From Streptomyces sp. NBC_00271 (GTDB taxonomy: Bacteria > Actinomycetota > Actinomycetes > Streptomycetales > Streptomycetaceae), in NCBI RefSeq assembly GCF_036178845.1, contig NZ_CP108070.1, forward strand, positions 1,612,001-1,676,000: a stretch of DNA of 64,000 nt. The letters run 5' to 3'. Below are positions 42,447 to 51,447 of this stretch, piece by piece. Positions within the stretch are counted from its first letter, which is position 1; each line of letters begins with the position of its first letter. The notes below the pieces were generated by a model. The model did not search any database. It saw nothing but the letters and a program-made list of their open reading frames with translations, and was not told the DNA's origin. The position numbers and the translations under genes were made by a program.

Positions 42447-43748
42447 GTGCGCCCGCAGACACCGTCCGACCAGGTCATCGCCACTCCAGGCGAGCGGACG
42501 GCCGCCCGTCACGGCTGGGTTCAGGCCCTGCTGGCGGTGGTGGCCGGGGTGATCGTCATGCTCGCGGTCGCGGCCCTCGGGCTGTGGGGGGCCGGTGCGA
42601 CGGGCCTGCCCGAGCACGCCTACCCACGGGTCGTCGCGGCCTCCGTCGTGACCGCGGTCGGCGGCACCATCGAGCTCGCGGGTGACGCGGGCGTGATCGC
42701 CGACACCCGGGCGGGACTGACGGTGATCCCTCTGTCGGTCACGCTCGCGGGGGCCCTGATGATCGCCGCCGGGTTCCTGCGGCCGCTGCGGCACCGGGCC
42801 GTCGCGAGTACCGCCGAGTTGGCCGGCTGGGCCGCCAGGATCGCGGTCCTGTGGCTGTTGGCCCTCCTCGGACTCGCGCTCTACTCCCACCAGAACTTCA
42901 AGATCTCCCTCGGTACCGGAACGATCAGCGACATCGGCGACCTCATCGGGGTCTCGCCCGAGGTGGGCTTCAAGACAGCCGTGCCGGTGACGCTGCTCTA
43001 CGGGGTGCTGTGGCTCGCGGGTGTCCTCGTCCTCGCCCTGCTGGTGTCGCGCGGAGCTCCGCTCCCGGCCCGGCTGTTGCGCTTCCAGGAGTCGGTGCGC
43101 CCGGCCGCGTACGCCATGGTCGTACTGCTCCTCGCCTGCGTCGCGGCGGGAGCGGTCGTCGCGCTTGTGGTGGCCGCGACACGCGGACACGTCCCCGAGA
43201 CCTTCGCGGTGATCTTCCTCGGGCTGCCCAACCTCGCCTGGCTCGCCTTCACGATCGGGCTGGGCGCCACCTGGAGGGGGCGGGTGGACGGGCCGTTCGG
43301 ACTGCCCGTGCCGCACGTCCTCGACCAGGTGCTGCGCACCCCGGACGTCTCCACGGTCAACCTGCGCACCCTGGCCCACTACGACGGCAGGGTGTGGTGG
43401 CTGCCGGTCGTCGACGCGCTGCTGCTCCTGGGCGCCGCGTTCCTGATGGCCGCCCGCTCACCGGCCCGGATGCGGGCCTGGCAGCACGCCGTGCGCACGG
43501 CCCTCGCGCTGGCGCTCACGGTGCTCATGATCTGCCTGGTCGGCAGGATCTCGGCGCACTACGGCCTGTCGCTCATCGGCATCGGTGACGCCGCCGGCGG
43601 CCTCGCGGGCGAGCTCTTCCTCAAGCCGAAACTCTGGAGCGCGCTCGGCCTCGCCGTCGTGTGGGGCCTGGTGACCGGGTTCCTCGGCGCCCTGCTGGCG
43701 AGGGGGGTCCACCGAAAGGGCGAGGTCGTGCAGGACACGGTCGGCTAG
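42447..43748 (+). CDS. Streptophobe-family integral membrane protein
   Basis: 433 aa from GTG with about ten hydrophobic helices, e.g. ALLAVVAGVIVMLAVAAL, IAVLWLLALLGLALYS and LALTVLMICLVGRI. The loop after the first helix (GLPEHAYPRVVAASVVTAVG) and the conserved ISDIGDLIGVSPEVGF segment are typical of Streptomyces streptophobe proteins. Function unknown. It is divergent from the DUF6777 gene and may share its promoter region. Confidence 0.85.
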   Translation: MRPQTPSDQVIATPGERTAARHGWVQALLAVVAGVIVMLAVAALGLWGAGATGLPEHAYPRVVAASVVTAVGGTIELAGDAGVIADTRAGLTVIPLSVTLAGALMIAAGFLRPLRHRAVASTAELAGWAARIAVLWLLALLGLALYSHQNFKISLGTGTISDIGDLIGVSPEVGFKTAVPVTLLYGVLWLAGVLVLALLVSRGAPLPARLLRFQESVRPAAYAMVVLLLACVAAGAVVALVVAATRGHVPETFAVIFLGLPNLAWLAFTIGLGATWRGRVDGPFGLPVPHVLDQVLRTPDVSTVNLRTLAHYDGRVWWLPVVDALLLLGAAFLMAARSPARMRAWQHAVRTALALALTVLMICLVGRISAHYGLSLIGIGDAAGGLAGELFLKPKLWSALGLAVVWGLVTGFLGALLARGVHRKGEVVQDTVG

Positions 43749-43787
43749 CAAGGACACCGGCGGCCAGGGCGATTGCCTCCCGCGCCG

Positions 43788-44414
43788 TCAGCGGTCACCC
43801 GGCTCGTCCGTCACCCCCGGGACCAGACGGGTCGGTTCATGGTCGTCGGGCGCCCGTACGACACCCGTGCGCGCCCGGCCCGGAACACTCCCGTTCCGCT
43901 CCCCGGTCGCCGCCGGTTCGTCCGCGACCGCGTACGTGCTCAGCCGCGTCCCGTCGGTGTACACCCAGCGCTCCTGCTCGGCGTCGTACAGCCAGAGGGA
44001 CTCGCCGTCGACGACCACCCCGATCCGCTGCCCGCTCGTGATGCCGCGGAAGGACGCCCCGTCCAGCCGCCCGGCCGCGAGGTCCTCCGCCGCGCTCCGA
44101 TACCGGGTGAGGGCCTGCTCGACGCGGGCGAGAAGCGGGCGCGGGTCGGCCGTTCGGGTGAGGGGGTCGCCCTCCGCGGGCGGCGGCTGCGGTACGGCGA
44201 CCAGCAGGCGGCCGTCGACCCAGGCCGACCAGCCGTTGGCGCAGACGACCCGGCCCCAGTCACCGAGCCGCTCGACGAGTTGCACCGGGAGCAGCGCGTC
44301 GAGCGGCACGGTGGGCCGGGAGGGGTCCGGCGCCTCCCAGGCGGGCAGGCCGTCCGGCGGAACGACGTGCGTCGGGCGGAAGTCGTCGGTCGTCGCCGGG
44401 TCGGGGGTCGTCAT
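43788..44414 (-). CDS. Hypothetical protein downstream partner of the FHA-ABC gene
   Basis: 208 aa, soluble. An SH3-like piece (LGDWGRVVCANGWSAWVDGR) is followed by SAAEDLAAGRLDGASFRGIT and a strand pair VVVDGESLWLYDAEQERWVY. The C-terminus is disordered. It starts five bases past the stop of the FHA-ABC gene on the same strand, so the two are an operon. Family unknown to me; the position suggests an accessory of the exporter. Confidence 0.75.
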   Translation of the reverse strand: MTTPDPATTDDFRPTHVVPPDGLPAWEAPDPSRPTVPLDALLPVQLVERLGDWGRVVCANGWSAWVDGRLLVAVPQPPPAEGDPLTRTADPRPLLARVEQALTRYRSAAEDLAAGRLDGASFRGITSGQRIGVVVDGESLWLYDAEQERWVYTDGTRLSTYAVADEPAATGERNGSVPGRARTGVVRAPDDHEPTRLVPGVTDEPGDR

Positions 44415-44419
44415 CGCAC

Positions 44420-46753
44420 CTACTTCCGCATGACCTCGGGTTCGCGCCGCCGCAGCAGCCGGGCCACCAGGCACCCGAACACGATCGACAGCACGACCAG
44501 CATGCTCATGTTGACCAGCCACACGCTGGGCTCGTGCCGGAACAGCGGGTCGGAGGTGAGCGCCCCCGGGACGATCCGGCCCAGGTCGATGGTCCCCGAC
44601 ATCGCGCCCAGGGCCCAGCGGGCGGGGACGAGCCAGGCCAGTTGTTCCACACCGGGCACCCCGTGCAGCTTGAGCAGCGCGCCGCTGAAAACCACCTGGA
44701 CGACGGCGATCAGCACCAGCAGCGGCATGGTGACCTCCTCCTTGGTCACCACGGCGGAGACCAGGAGGCCGAGCATCATCGCGCTGAAGGCCAGCAGGGC
44801 CACGGCCAGCGTGATCTCGAGAAGCGGCGGCATGAGGACACCTTTGCCGCCGGGCGCGTCGAGGTCGACGCCGAACAGCGCGACGAGGGTCAGGACGACG
44901 GCCTGGAGAACGGTGATGGTGCCGAGGACCACGATCTTCGACATCAGGTACGCCGACCGGGACAGGCCGACCGCGCGCTCCCGCTGGTAGATGCCCCGTT
45001 CCTTCACCATTTCGCGTACGGCGTTGGCCGCACCCGCCAGGACTCCGCCTATGCACAGAGTGAGCAGCGCGTTCGTCGACGTCTCCAGCGTCAGTTTGCT
45101 GCCCGCGACGGCTCGGGTCATCACGCCCATGACGCACGGCAGCGCGATCATGACGGCGAGGAAGGTCCGGTCGGCGCTGAGCACGGCCGCGTACCGGCGC
45201 ACCAGGGTGCCGAGTTGCGCCCCCCAGCTCTGGGCCTTGGGCGGCGGTCCGACGGGGACGGCCGAGCCGGCCCGGAGCGGGTGAGGCTGTGGGCTGGAGC
45301 TGTCGATGTACCGGCCCTGGAGCGGCGAGCTCCGGTACTCCCCCGCCCAGTCCCGGTCCTGGTCCCGCTCGAAGGCCTCGAAGGCCTCGGGCCACTGCTC
45401 GTAGCCGAAGTAGGCGAGCGCGTCTCCGGGCGGTCCGAAGTAGGCGACCTTGCCGCCGGGAGCGAGCACCAGGAGCCGGTCGCAGACGTCGAGGCTGAGC
45501 ACGCTGTGGGTGACCACGATGACCGTACGACCGTCGTCCGCGAGGCCGCGCAGCATGTGCATCACCGAGCGGTCCATGCCGGGGTCGAGACCGGAGGTGG
45601 GTTCGTCCAGGAACAGCAGCGACGGCTTGGTCAGCAGCTCCAGGGCCACACTGACCCGCTTGCGCTGACCGCCGGACAGACTGTGGATGGGCAGGCCGGC
45701 GCGCTGCTCCAGGCCCAGTTCCTGGATGACCTCGTCGACCCTCGCCTGGCGCTCCGCCTTCGCGGTGTCCTGCGGGAAGCGCAGCTCGGCGGCGTACGCG
45801 AGGGCGCGCCGCACCGTCAACTGGGCGTGCAGGATGTCGTCCTGCGGCACGAGGCCGATGCGCTGGCGCAGCTCGGCGTAGTCGCGGTAGAGGTCGCGGC
45901 CGTCGTACAGGACCGCTCCGCGGTCGGCGGGGCGCTGCCCGGTGAGGGCGTTGAGGAGCGTGGATTTCCCGGCGCCGCTGGGGCCCACGACGGCCAGCAG
46001 GCACTTCTCGCCGACGGGAAAGGACACCTGGTCGAGGAGGATCTTGCGGCCACGGTCGACGGCGACGGTCAGTTCCTGGACATCGAGGGAGACCTCGCCG
46101 GTGTCGACGTACTCCTGCAACTCGTCTCCGACGAGGCGGAACGCGGAGTGGCCGATGCCGACGATGTCACCGGGGGTGATCGCGGCGCGGGTGACGGGCT
46201 GCCCGTTGAGGAACGTGCCGTTGTGGCTGCCGAGGTCGAGGATCTCGTACGTCCTGTCCGGGTGGGTCAGCAGTTCGGCGTGCCGCCGGGAGACGACGAG
46301 GTCGTCGATGACCAGGTCGTTGTCGGTGCCGCGGCCGATGCGGACGGTGCGGGTGGGCAGCGGTCGTACGGTGGTCGGCCGTGGGAAGGTGCCGCTGGCC
46401 GAGGGCCGGAATTCGCCCGACTGCCGCTGCGGGGGCTGGCCGGCGAAGACCGCCCGGGGGCCGTCGGAGGGGCTGCCGAAGTGGATGACGCTGCCGGGTC
46501 CGACACCCCATTCGCGGACCCGCCTGCCGTCGGCGTACGTGCCGTTCGTGCTGTTCTCGTCCTGGATCGTCCAGTGGTCCGCCTCGGGCCGCAGGACCGC
46601 GTGGTGCCACGAGACCCGGACGTCGTCGATGACGATCTCGCTCGACGGGTCACGCCCGACGTGATAGTCGCGGCTCGGACTCAGCACCGTGGAGCCCGTC
46701 TCGGTTTCGAGGACGAGTTCGGGCGCCGTCGGCGCGACCGACCGCTCTCCCAT
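44420..46753 (-). CDS. FHA-FHA-ABC transporter (Rv1747-like)
   Basis: 777 aa. FHA domain 1 at about 20-95 (YHVGRDPSSEIVIDDVRVSW), FHA domain 2 at about 130-210 (RIGRGTDNDLVIDDLVVSRR). ABC domain at about 225-445: Walker A GPSGAGKSTLLNAL, signature LSGGQRKRVSVAL, Walker B LLFLDEPTSGLDPG. ABC2-type membrane domain at about 500-770 with six helices. This matches M. tuberculosis Rv1747, an exporter regulated by Ser/Thr kinase phosphorylation. FHA domains here imply similar control. It is the first gene of an operon with the 208-aa protein. Confidence 0.92.
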   Translation of the reverse strand: MGERSVAPTAPELVLETETGSTVLSPSRDYHVGRDPSSEIVIDDVRVSWHHAVLRPEADHWTIQDENSTNGTYADGRRVREWGVGPGSVIHFGSPSDGPRAVFAGQPPQRQSGEFRPSASGTFPRPTTVRPLPTRTVRIGRGTDNDLVIDDLVVSRRHAELLTHPDRTYEILDLGSHNGTFLNGQPVTRAAITPGDIVGIGHSAFRLVGDELQEYVDTGEVSLDVQELTVAVDRGRKILLDQVSFPVGEKCLLAVVGPSGAGKSTLLNALTGQRPADRGAVLYDGRDLYRDYAELRQRIGLVPQDDILHAQLTVRRALAYAAELRFPQDTAKAERQARVDEVIQELGLEQRAGLPIHSLSGGQRKRVSVALELLTKPSLLFLDEPTSGLDPGMDRSVMHMLRGLADDGRTVIVVTHSVLSLDVCDRLLVLAPGGKVAYFGPPGDALAYFGYEQWPEAFEAFERDQDRDWAGEYRSSPLQGRYIDSSSPQPHPLRAGSAVPVGPPPKAQSWGAQLGTLVRRYAAVLSADRTFLAVMIALPCVMGVMTRAVAGSKLTLETSTNALLTLCIGGVLAGAANAVREMVKERGIYQRERAVGLSRSAYLMSKIVVLGTITVLQAVVLTLVALFGVDLDAPGGKGVLMPPLLEITLAVALLAFSAMMLGLLVSAVVTKEEVTMPLLVLIAVVQVVFSGALLKLHGVPGVEQLAWLVPARWALGAMSGTIDLGRIVPGALTSDPLFRHEPSVWLVNMSMLVVLSIVFGCLVARLLRRREPEVMRK

Positions 46754-47012
46754 GCCCAGAATTCTAGCTATTCGTTCACATATGCGCCTGATCGGCGGCT
46801 CATGGCCGGTGCTGTGCGCGCTCCGCGAGGCGGGTCAGGGCGGGCGGCGCCTCCGCCGACCCGTCCCGCGCGAGTCGGATGACCAGCCGGGCGACGCCCG
46901 GGCGCACGTCGACGGCGGCGCGCAGAAGGCGGTCGTCGCAAACGATCGTCTCCGACGTCTCCGACCTGGCGCTGCTGGTCGGCGGGACCCTCCGGGACCC
47001 GCCCGGCGGCGG

Positions 47013-47423
47013 TCAGGCCGCGGAGCTGCCGAGGGCGGTGGCGGTCCGCTGCATGCGCAGCGCGTCGATGGATTCGGCGAGCAGTTCGTACTCGGTGGTG
47101 TCGTCGCTGGTGGCGATGCGGACGAGCTTTCCGGCGGCCAGCTCCTCGGCGACCAGCTCCTGCTGGAGGGTGTCACCGCACCAGGCGCGCAGGACACTCG
47201 GCACGTCCGGGACGGTGTCCGCCACCGGCGCGATCGAGTTCGGCGGGAAGGTCGGATCGTCGGGTTGCGGGTCGAGCCGCGACGCCATCCAGGAGGCACG
47301 GTCCCGCATCCACCACAGGGCCAGCGCCAGGGTGGGCGCGCGATAGGTCCCCAACGGGACGCCGATGCGTCTACCTCCGCATATTCCGTATGCGGTTACA
47401 TGGCACAGGAATTCGTCGTGCAC
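47013..47423 (-). CDS. Hypothetical protein
   Basis: 136 aa from GTG, with GGGGGAGCG six bases before it. It reads VHDEFLCHVTAYGICGGRRI, LALALWWMRDRASWMASRLD, VLRAWCGDTLQQELVAEELA and ALRMQRTATAL. No membrane helix beyond a short hydrophobic stretch. Not recognised. About 90 codons further upstream stay open, but the ribosome-binding site favours 47423. Confidence 0.6.
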   Translation of the reverse strand: MHDEFLCHVTAYGICGGRRIGVPLGTYRAPTLALALWWMRDRASWMASRLDPQPDDPTFPPNSIAPVADTVPDVPSVLRAWCGDTLQQELVAEELAAGKLVRIATSDDTTEYELLAESIDALRMQRTATALGSSAA

Positions 47424-47805
47424 GATCGCTCCCCCATTGCAACGCTGTCCGCCGGCCCGGCCTCGCTTTCCCTGCGGCTCGCTCACTGCTGCGGCTCGTT
47501 CGTGGTGCACGGTGGTGCTGCGCGCGTCGTGCATGGTCGTGCAGCGCGCGGGCGTGGCTGAATCGCCCTGTCACTCGAGTATCGCCACTCCTGACACTCT
47601 GTCACCATGCCATTCCAGCCAGTCTCCTGGCATATTCACCGCCGGGTTTGGCCGAAATGCGACTCGCTGTCCTTACCCGGGAGGTAATCGACGCCCTCGG
47701 GCGTCCGCGGGCATGGTTGCGGTGTCGGACCCCGGCGGGGAACCACCGCCCGGAATCCACTCACTGACCAGCAACTACCCTACTTTCCACGGAGGTTGAT
47801 CCACC
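47424..47805. other. Gene-free divergent intergenic region
   Basis: 380 bp between divergent genes. No gene is supported. It should hold both promoters; the only clear signal is GGAGG just before the ATG at 47806. Confidence 0.5.
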
Positions 47806-48186
47806 ATGTCCGCAGCCGACAGCCGTTACGAGAACGCCGTCGCCCGTTACTTCGAGGCCTGGAACGCCACTGACCGGGATGCGCTCGCCAAGGCGGTCGC
47901 CGCCGCCTGGAGCACGGACGGCAGCTACACCGACCCGCTGGCCGAGGTCCGCGGGCACGACGGAATCGCGGCGGTGATCGCGGCGGCGCACGAGCAGTTC
48001 CCGGGGTTCTCCTTCCGGCCCGCCGGGCCGGTCGACGGGCACCATGACATCGCCCGCTTCGGCTGGGAACTGGTCAACGAGGCCGACGGCACGGCGCCCG
48101 TCGCGGGATTCGACGTGATCACCCTGGACGGCGACGACCGGATCCGCAGCGTGCACGGATTCCTGGACCGCGTGCCGACCCAGTGA
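47806..48186 (+). CDS. SnoaL/NTF2-like protein
   Basis: 126 aa: RYFEAWNATDRDALAKAVAA, DGSYTDPLAEVRGHDGIAAV, FDVITLDGDDRIRSVHGFLD, the NTF2-like fold of SnoaL-like proteins. Strong GGAGG six bases ahead of the ATG. Enzyme or ligand-binding role unknown. Convergent with the AraC gene. Confidence 0.87.
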   Translation: MSAADSRYENAVARYFEAWNATDRDALAKAVAAAWSTDGSYTDPLAEVRGHDGIAAVIAAAHEQFPGFSFRPAGPVDGHHDIARFGWELVNEADGTAPVAGFDVITLDGDDRIRSVHGFLDRVPTQ

Positions 48187-48249
48187 CGCTCCGGAGCCTT
48201 CAGTCCGTCAGCGCGGAGTTCGACCGACCGCCTCCTTTGGAGGAGCGCC

Positions 48250-49179
48250 TCAGCCCGTGAGGGCCGCCCGCGCGACGTCACGGTAGCGCCGAGGGGCGAC
48301 ACCCGTCGTCCGCTTGAAGGCGTTGCTGAAGGCGCTCTCGGACGTGTAGCCGACCCGCTGGGCCAGGGCCGACACCGACGTCTCGCCGTCCCGCAGGGCC
48401 CGGCGGGCCAGACTCATCCGCCAGTCCAGCAGATACGTCAGGGGCGGCACCCCGGCCACGGCCCGGAAGCGCTCGGCGAAGGTGGTCCGGGACATGGCCG
48501 CCGCCCTGGCCAGCTCCTCCAGCTGCCAGGGGCGGCCCGGGTCGGCGTGCATGAGCCGCAGCGCCGGGGCGATGCGCTCGTCGGCGAGGGCGCGCAGACG
48601 TCCGGCCGGGAGGGCGTCGGCGTCCGCGAGATAGGCGCGCAGGACCTGGACGAACATGAGCTGGGCGAGCTGGTCGGCCGCGAAGTCGGCCCCGGCCCGC
48701 TCGGCGGTCAGTTCGCGCAGCAGCTGGTCGAGCAGCCAGCGCATGACCGGCGCCTCCTCGGCCCCGGACCGGACGCACAGCAGCGGCGGCAGGGCGTGCA
48801 GGAGCAACTCCTCGCCCGCCCGGCCCAGTTCGATGTGCCCGCCGACGAAGACGGCGTCCTCTCCGCCGCCGTAACGAATGATGGACCCGGAGGTGTCCGC
48901 GAAGAGTGTCTCGGCGTCAGCCGGCTGCACGGACGGATCGCTCGCGACCACGAACGCCCGGCTGCCGTCGAACACGGCCACATCGCCCGGCCCCAGCCGG
49001 GCGAACTCAGGCAGTCCCTCCAGGGACACCGACATGCCGCCCTGCACCACCGCGGTGATCTTGAGCATCCCGGGCGGCGGGAAGCGCAGCGCCCAGTCAC
49101 CGCCGGCCGTGAAGCCGCCGGAGATGACGCACCGGGCGTCCATGAGGCCGAGGGTGTCGGAGAGAGGATCCGCAGGCAT
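48250..49179 (-). CDS. AraC-family regulator (cupin_6 type)
   Basis: 309 aa. An N-terminal AraC cupin-like ligand domain (WALRFPPPGMLKITAVVQGG) and a C-terminal pair of HTHs at about 205-305: LEELARAAAMSRTTFAERFR, VSALAQRVGYTSESAFSNAF and RRYRD. It is divergent from an SDR gene 100 bp away. AraC proteins of this type often control the adjacent oxidoreductase. ATG 49179 is chosen; 13 further residues are possible. Confidence 0.9.
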   Translation of the reverse strand: MPADPLSDTLGLMDARCVISGGFTAGGDWALRFPPPGMLKITAVVQGGMSVSLEGLPEFARLGPGDVAVFDGSRAFVVASDPSVQPADAETLFADTSGSIIRYGGGEDAVFVGGHIELGRAGEELLLHALPPLLCVRSGAEEAPVMRWLLDQLLRELTAERAGADFAADQLAQLMFVQVLRAYLADADALPAGRLRALADERIAPALRLMHADPGRPWQLEELARAAAMSRTTFAERFRAVAGVPPLTYLLDWRMSLARRALRDGETSVSALAQRVGYTSESAFSNAFKRTTGVAPRRYRDVARAALTG

Positions 49180-49182
49180 GTC

Positions 49183-49212
49183 CGTACTATCGCGCAAGTA
49201 ATGCGGACTATC
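49183..49212. promoter_or_regulatory. Direct repeats CGKACTATC between araC-type and SDR genes
   Basis: CGTACTATC at 49183 and CGGACTATC at 49204, start-to-start 21 bp, two helical turns, as for AraC-family monomer sites. Confidence 0.45.
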
Positions 49213-49279
49213 AAGCATTCATCGTACGGATGCCCGGTTCTACGGTGGTCGGGAAGGCACACATGAGGAGAGCCGAAAC

Positions 49280-50275
49280 ATGACCACCGAGCAACAGCAG
49301 CAGCCCCTCCACTCCGGATTCGACGCCGCGTCCAGCGCCGAGGACGTCATCAAGGGCATCGACCTGACCGGCAAGGTCGCCGTCGTCACCGGCGGCTACT
49401 CCGGCATCGGCCTGGAGACCGTGCGCGTCCTGCGGGCCGCGGGCGCCGAGGTCGTCGTACCGGCGCGGGACACGGAAAGGGCGAGGGCCGCTCTCAAGGG
49501 GATCGACGGCGTCGAGACCGCGACCATGGATCTGCTGGATCCGGCCTCGATCGACGCGTTCGCCGAGCGTTTCCTCGACTCCGGCCGGCCGCTGCACATC
49601 CTCGTGAACAGCGCGGGCGTCATGGCGACGCCGCTGACGCGCGACGCCCGGGGGTACGAAGTGCAGTTCGCCACGAACCACCTCGGCCACTTCCAGCTGG
49701 TCGCCCGCCTGTGGCCGGCGCTGCGCCGGGCGCACGGGGCCCGGGTCGTCTCGGTGTCCTCGTGGGGCCACCGGTTCTCGCCCGTCCTGTTCGACGACCC
49801 GCACTTCGAGCACCACGCGTACGACCGCTGGGTCGCCTACGGGCAGTCGAAGACGGCGAACATCCTCTTCGCGCTCGGTGTCGACGAGCGGGGCAGGGCG
49901 GACGGGATCCGGGCCTTCGCCCTGCACCCGGGAAGCATCGTCGACACCGGTCTGAAGAAGTACCTGGCCGAGGAGGACCTCAGGGCCGTCGGCGTCCTCG
50001 ACGCGGACGGCCGGCCGATCCTCGACCCGGAGCGCCAGCTGAAGACCGTCGAGCAGGGAGCGGCCACCAGCGTGTGGTGCGCGACCAGCCCCCTGCTCGA
50101 GGGCCGGGGCGGCGTCTACTGCGAGAACAGCGACATCGCCCCTCCGATGTCCGCGGAGGAGGGCCGCGAGTGGTCCCTCGGGAACAGGACGGCCAAGGCC
50201 GGCGTGGTGCCCTACGCCGTGGACCCGACGGCGGTCGACCGCCTCTGGGAGCTCAGCGAGCGGCTCACCGCCTGA
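49280..50275 (+). CDS. Short-chain dehydrogenase/reductase
   Basis: 331 aa. Rossmann NAD(P) motif TGGYSGIG near residue 38, NNAG-type NSAGVM, catalytic Ser in VVSVSSWGHR and YGQSK as the YxxxK. The C-terminal extension about residues 220-330 is as in plant-like/retinol-type SDRs. It reduces or oxidises an unknown carbonyl or alcohol. Divergent from the AraC regulator. Confidence 0.9.
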   Translation: MTTEQQQQPLHSGFDAASSAEDVIKGIDLTGKVAVVTGGYSGIGLETVRVLRAAGAEVVVPARDTERARAALKGIDGVETATMDLLDPASIDAFAERFLDSGRPLHILVNSAGVMATPLTRDARGYEVQFATNHLGHFQLVARLWPALRRAHGARVVSVSSWGHRFSPVLFDDPHFEHHAYDRWVAYGQSKTANILFALGVDERGRADGIRAFALHPGSIVDTGLKKYLAEEDLRAVGVLDADGRPILDPERQLKTVEQGAATSVWCATSPLLEGRGGVYCENSDIAPPMSAEEGREWSLGNRTAKAGVVPYAVDPTAVDRLWELSERLTA

Positions 50276-50276
50276 C

Positions 50277-50298
50277 GACCGGGCCCCACGGCCCGGTC
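50277..50298. terminator. Bidirectional hairpin
   Basis: GACCGGGCC (50277-50285) and GGCCCGGTC (50290-50298) around CCAC, between convergent SDR and aldo/keto reductase genes. Confidence 0.75.
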
Positions 50299-50327
50299 GG
50301 CTTCTCCTACGGCCTGATCAGCGCGCC

Positions 50328-51320
50328 TCAGGCTTTGGTGATCGCGTCGATCCGCGCCAGCTCCTCCGCGGTGAAGTCCAGGGCGCGGGTGGCCGCGACG
50401 CTGTCCTCCAGCTGCTGGGGGCTGCTCGCGCCGATGAGCGCGGAGGTCACCCGGCCGCCGCGCAGCACCCAGGCGAGCGCCAGCTGCGCCAGGGACTGGC
50501 CGCGGGACTTGGCGATCTCGTCGAGGGCGCGCAGCTGCCGTACCAGGTCCTCGGTGACCGTGTCGGCGCTCAGGAAGGGGCTGTCGCTCGCGGCGCGCGA
50601 GCCCTCCGGGATGCCGTCGAGGTAGCGGCTGGTGAGCAGGCCCTGCTCCAGCGGGGAGTAGGCGATGGAGCCGACCCGCAGCTCGTCCAGCGTGTCCAGG
50701 AGCCCCTCGTCCTCGGGGCGGCGGTCGAGCATCGAGTAGCGCGGCTGGTGGATCAGCAGCGGGGTGCCGAGCTCGGCCAGGATGCGGGCGGCTTCCCGGG
50801 TCTGCTCCGCGGAGTAGTTGGAGACGCCGACGTAGAGCGCCTTGCCCTGCTGGACCGCCGAGTGCAGGGCGCCCATCGTCTCCTCCAGGGGAGTCTCCGG
50901 GTCGGGGCGGTGCGAGTAGAAGATGTCCACGTAGTCCAGGCCCATCCGGGCCAGGCTCTGGTCGAGCGAGGACAGCAGGTACTTGCGGGAGCCCCATTCG
51001 CCGTAGGGACCCGGCCACATCAGGTATCCGGCCTTGGTGGAGATGACCAGCTCGTCGCGGTGGTGCGCGAAGTCGGCCTTCAGGGCGTCGCCGAGGGCCG
51101 ACTCGGCGGCGCCGGGCGGCGGACCGTAGTTGTTGGCCAGGTCGAAGTGGGTGACACCGAGGTCGAAGGCGCGGCGCAGGATCGCGCGCTGGGTCTCCAC
51201 CGGCCGGTCGGGGCCGAAGTTGTGCCACAGGCCGAGCGACAGCGCGGGCAGCTTCAGTCCGCTGCGTCCGGTGCGCCGGTAGGGCATGTCCGCGTAACGG
51301 TCGGGGTGTGCGGTGTACAA
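50328..51320 (-). CDS. Aldo/keto reductase (L-glyceraldehyde-3-phosphate reductase/YghZ-like)
   Basis: 330 aa TIM-barrel AKR. Catalytic Asp/Tyr in HFDLANNYGP, Lys in VISTKAGY, His in FYSHRPD; NADPH-binding end (ALIGASSPQQLEDS). The start is TTG at 51320: AGGAG lies six bases upstream, and the peptide YTAHPDRYADMPYRR begins exactly where family members begin. Any Met further upstream lacks homology. Divergent from a LysR gene, which may regulate it. Confidence 0.92.
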   Translation of the reverse strand: MYTAHPDRYADMPYRRTGRSGLKLPALSLGLWHNFGPDRPVETQRAILRRAFDLGVTHFDLANNYGPPPGAAESALGDALKADFAHHRDELVISTKAGYLMWPGPYGEWGSRKYLLSSLDQSLARMGLDYVDIFYSHRPDPETPLEETMGALHSAVQQGKALYVGVSNYSAEQTREAARILAELGTPLLIHQPRYSMLDRRPEDEGLLDTLDELRVGSIAYSPLEQGLLTSRYLDGIPEGSRAASDSPFLSADTVTEDLVRQLRALDEIAKSRGQSLAQLALAWVLRGGRVTSALIGASSPQQLEDSVAATRALDFTAEELARIDAITKA

Positions 51321-51447
51321 CGAAAACTCCTGGAAGGCCGGGAAAACAGGTCTCCACTCTCGCGCGGGCACGGTGCAGAGGTCCAACGGGAGAATCGGAT
51401 GGGACTGAGCGACGGCGCTTCTCAATCGGCGACTACTGTGGTGCCCC

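Noticed and set aside
44534..46882. 782-codon plus-strand open frame
   Set aside because: Antisense to the FHA-ABC gene; no recognisable domain.
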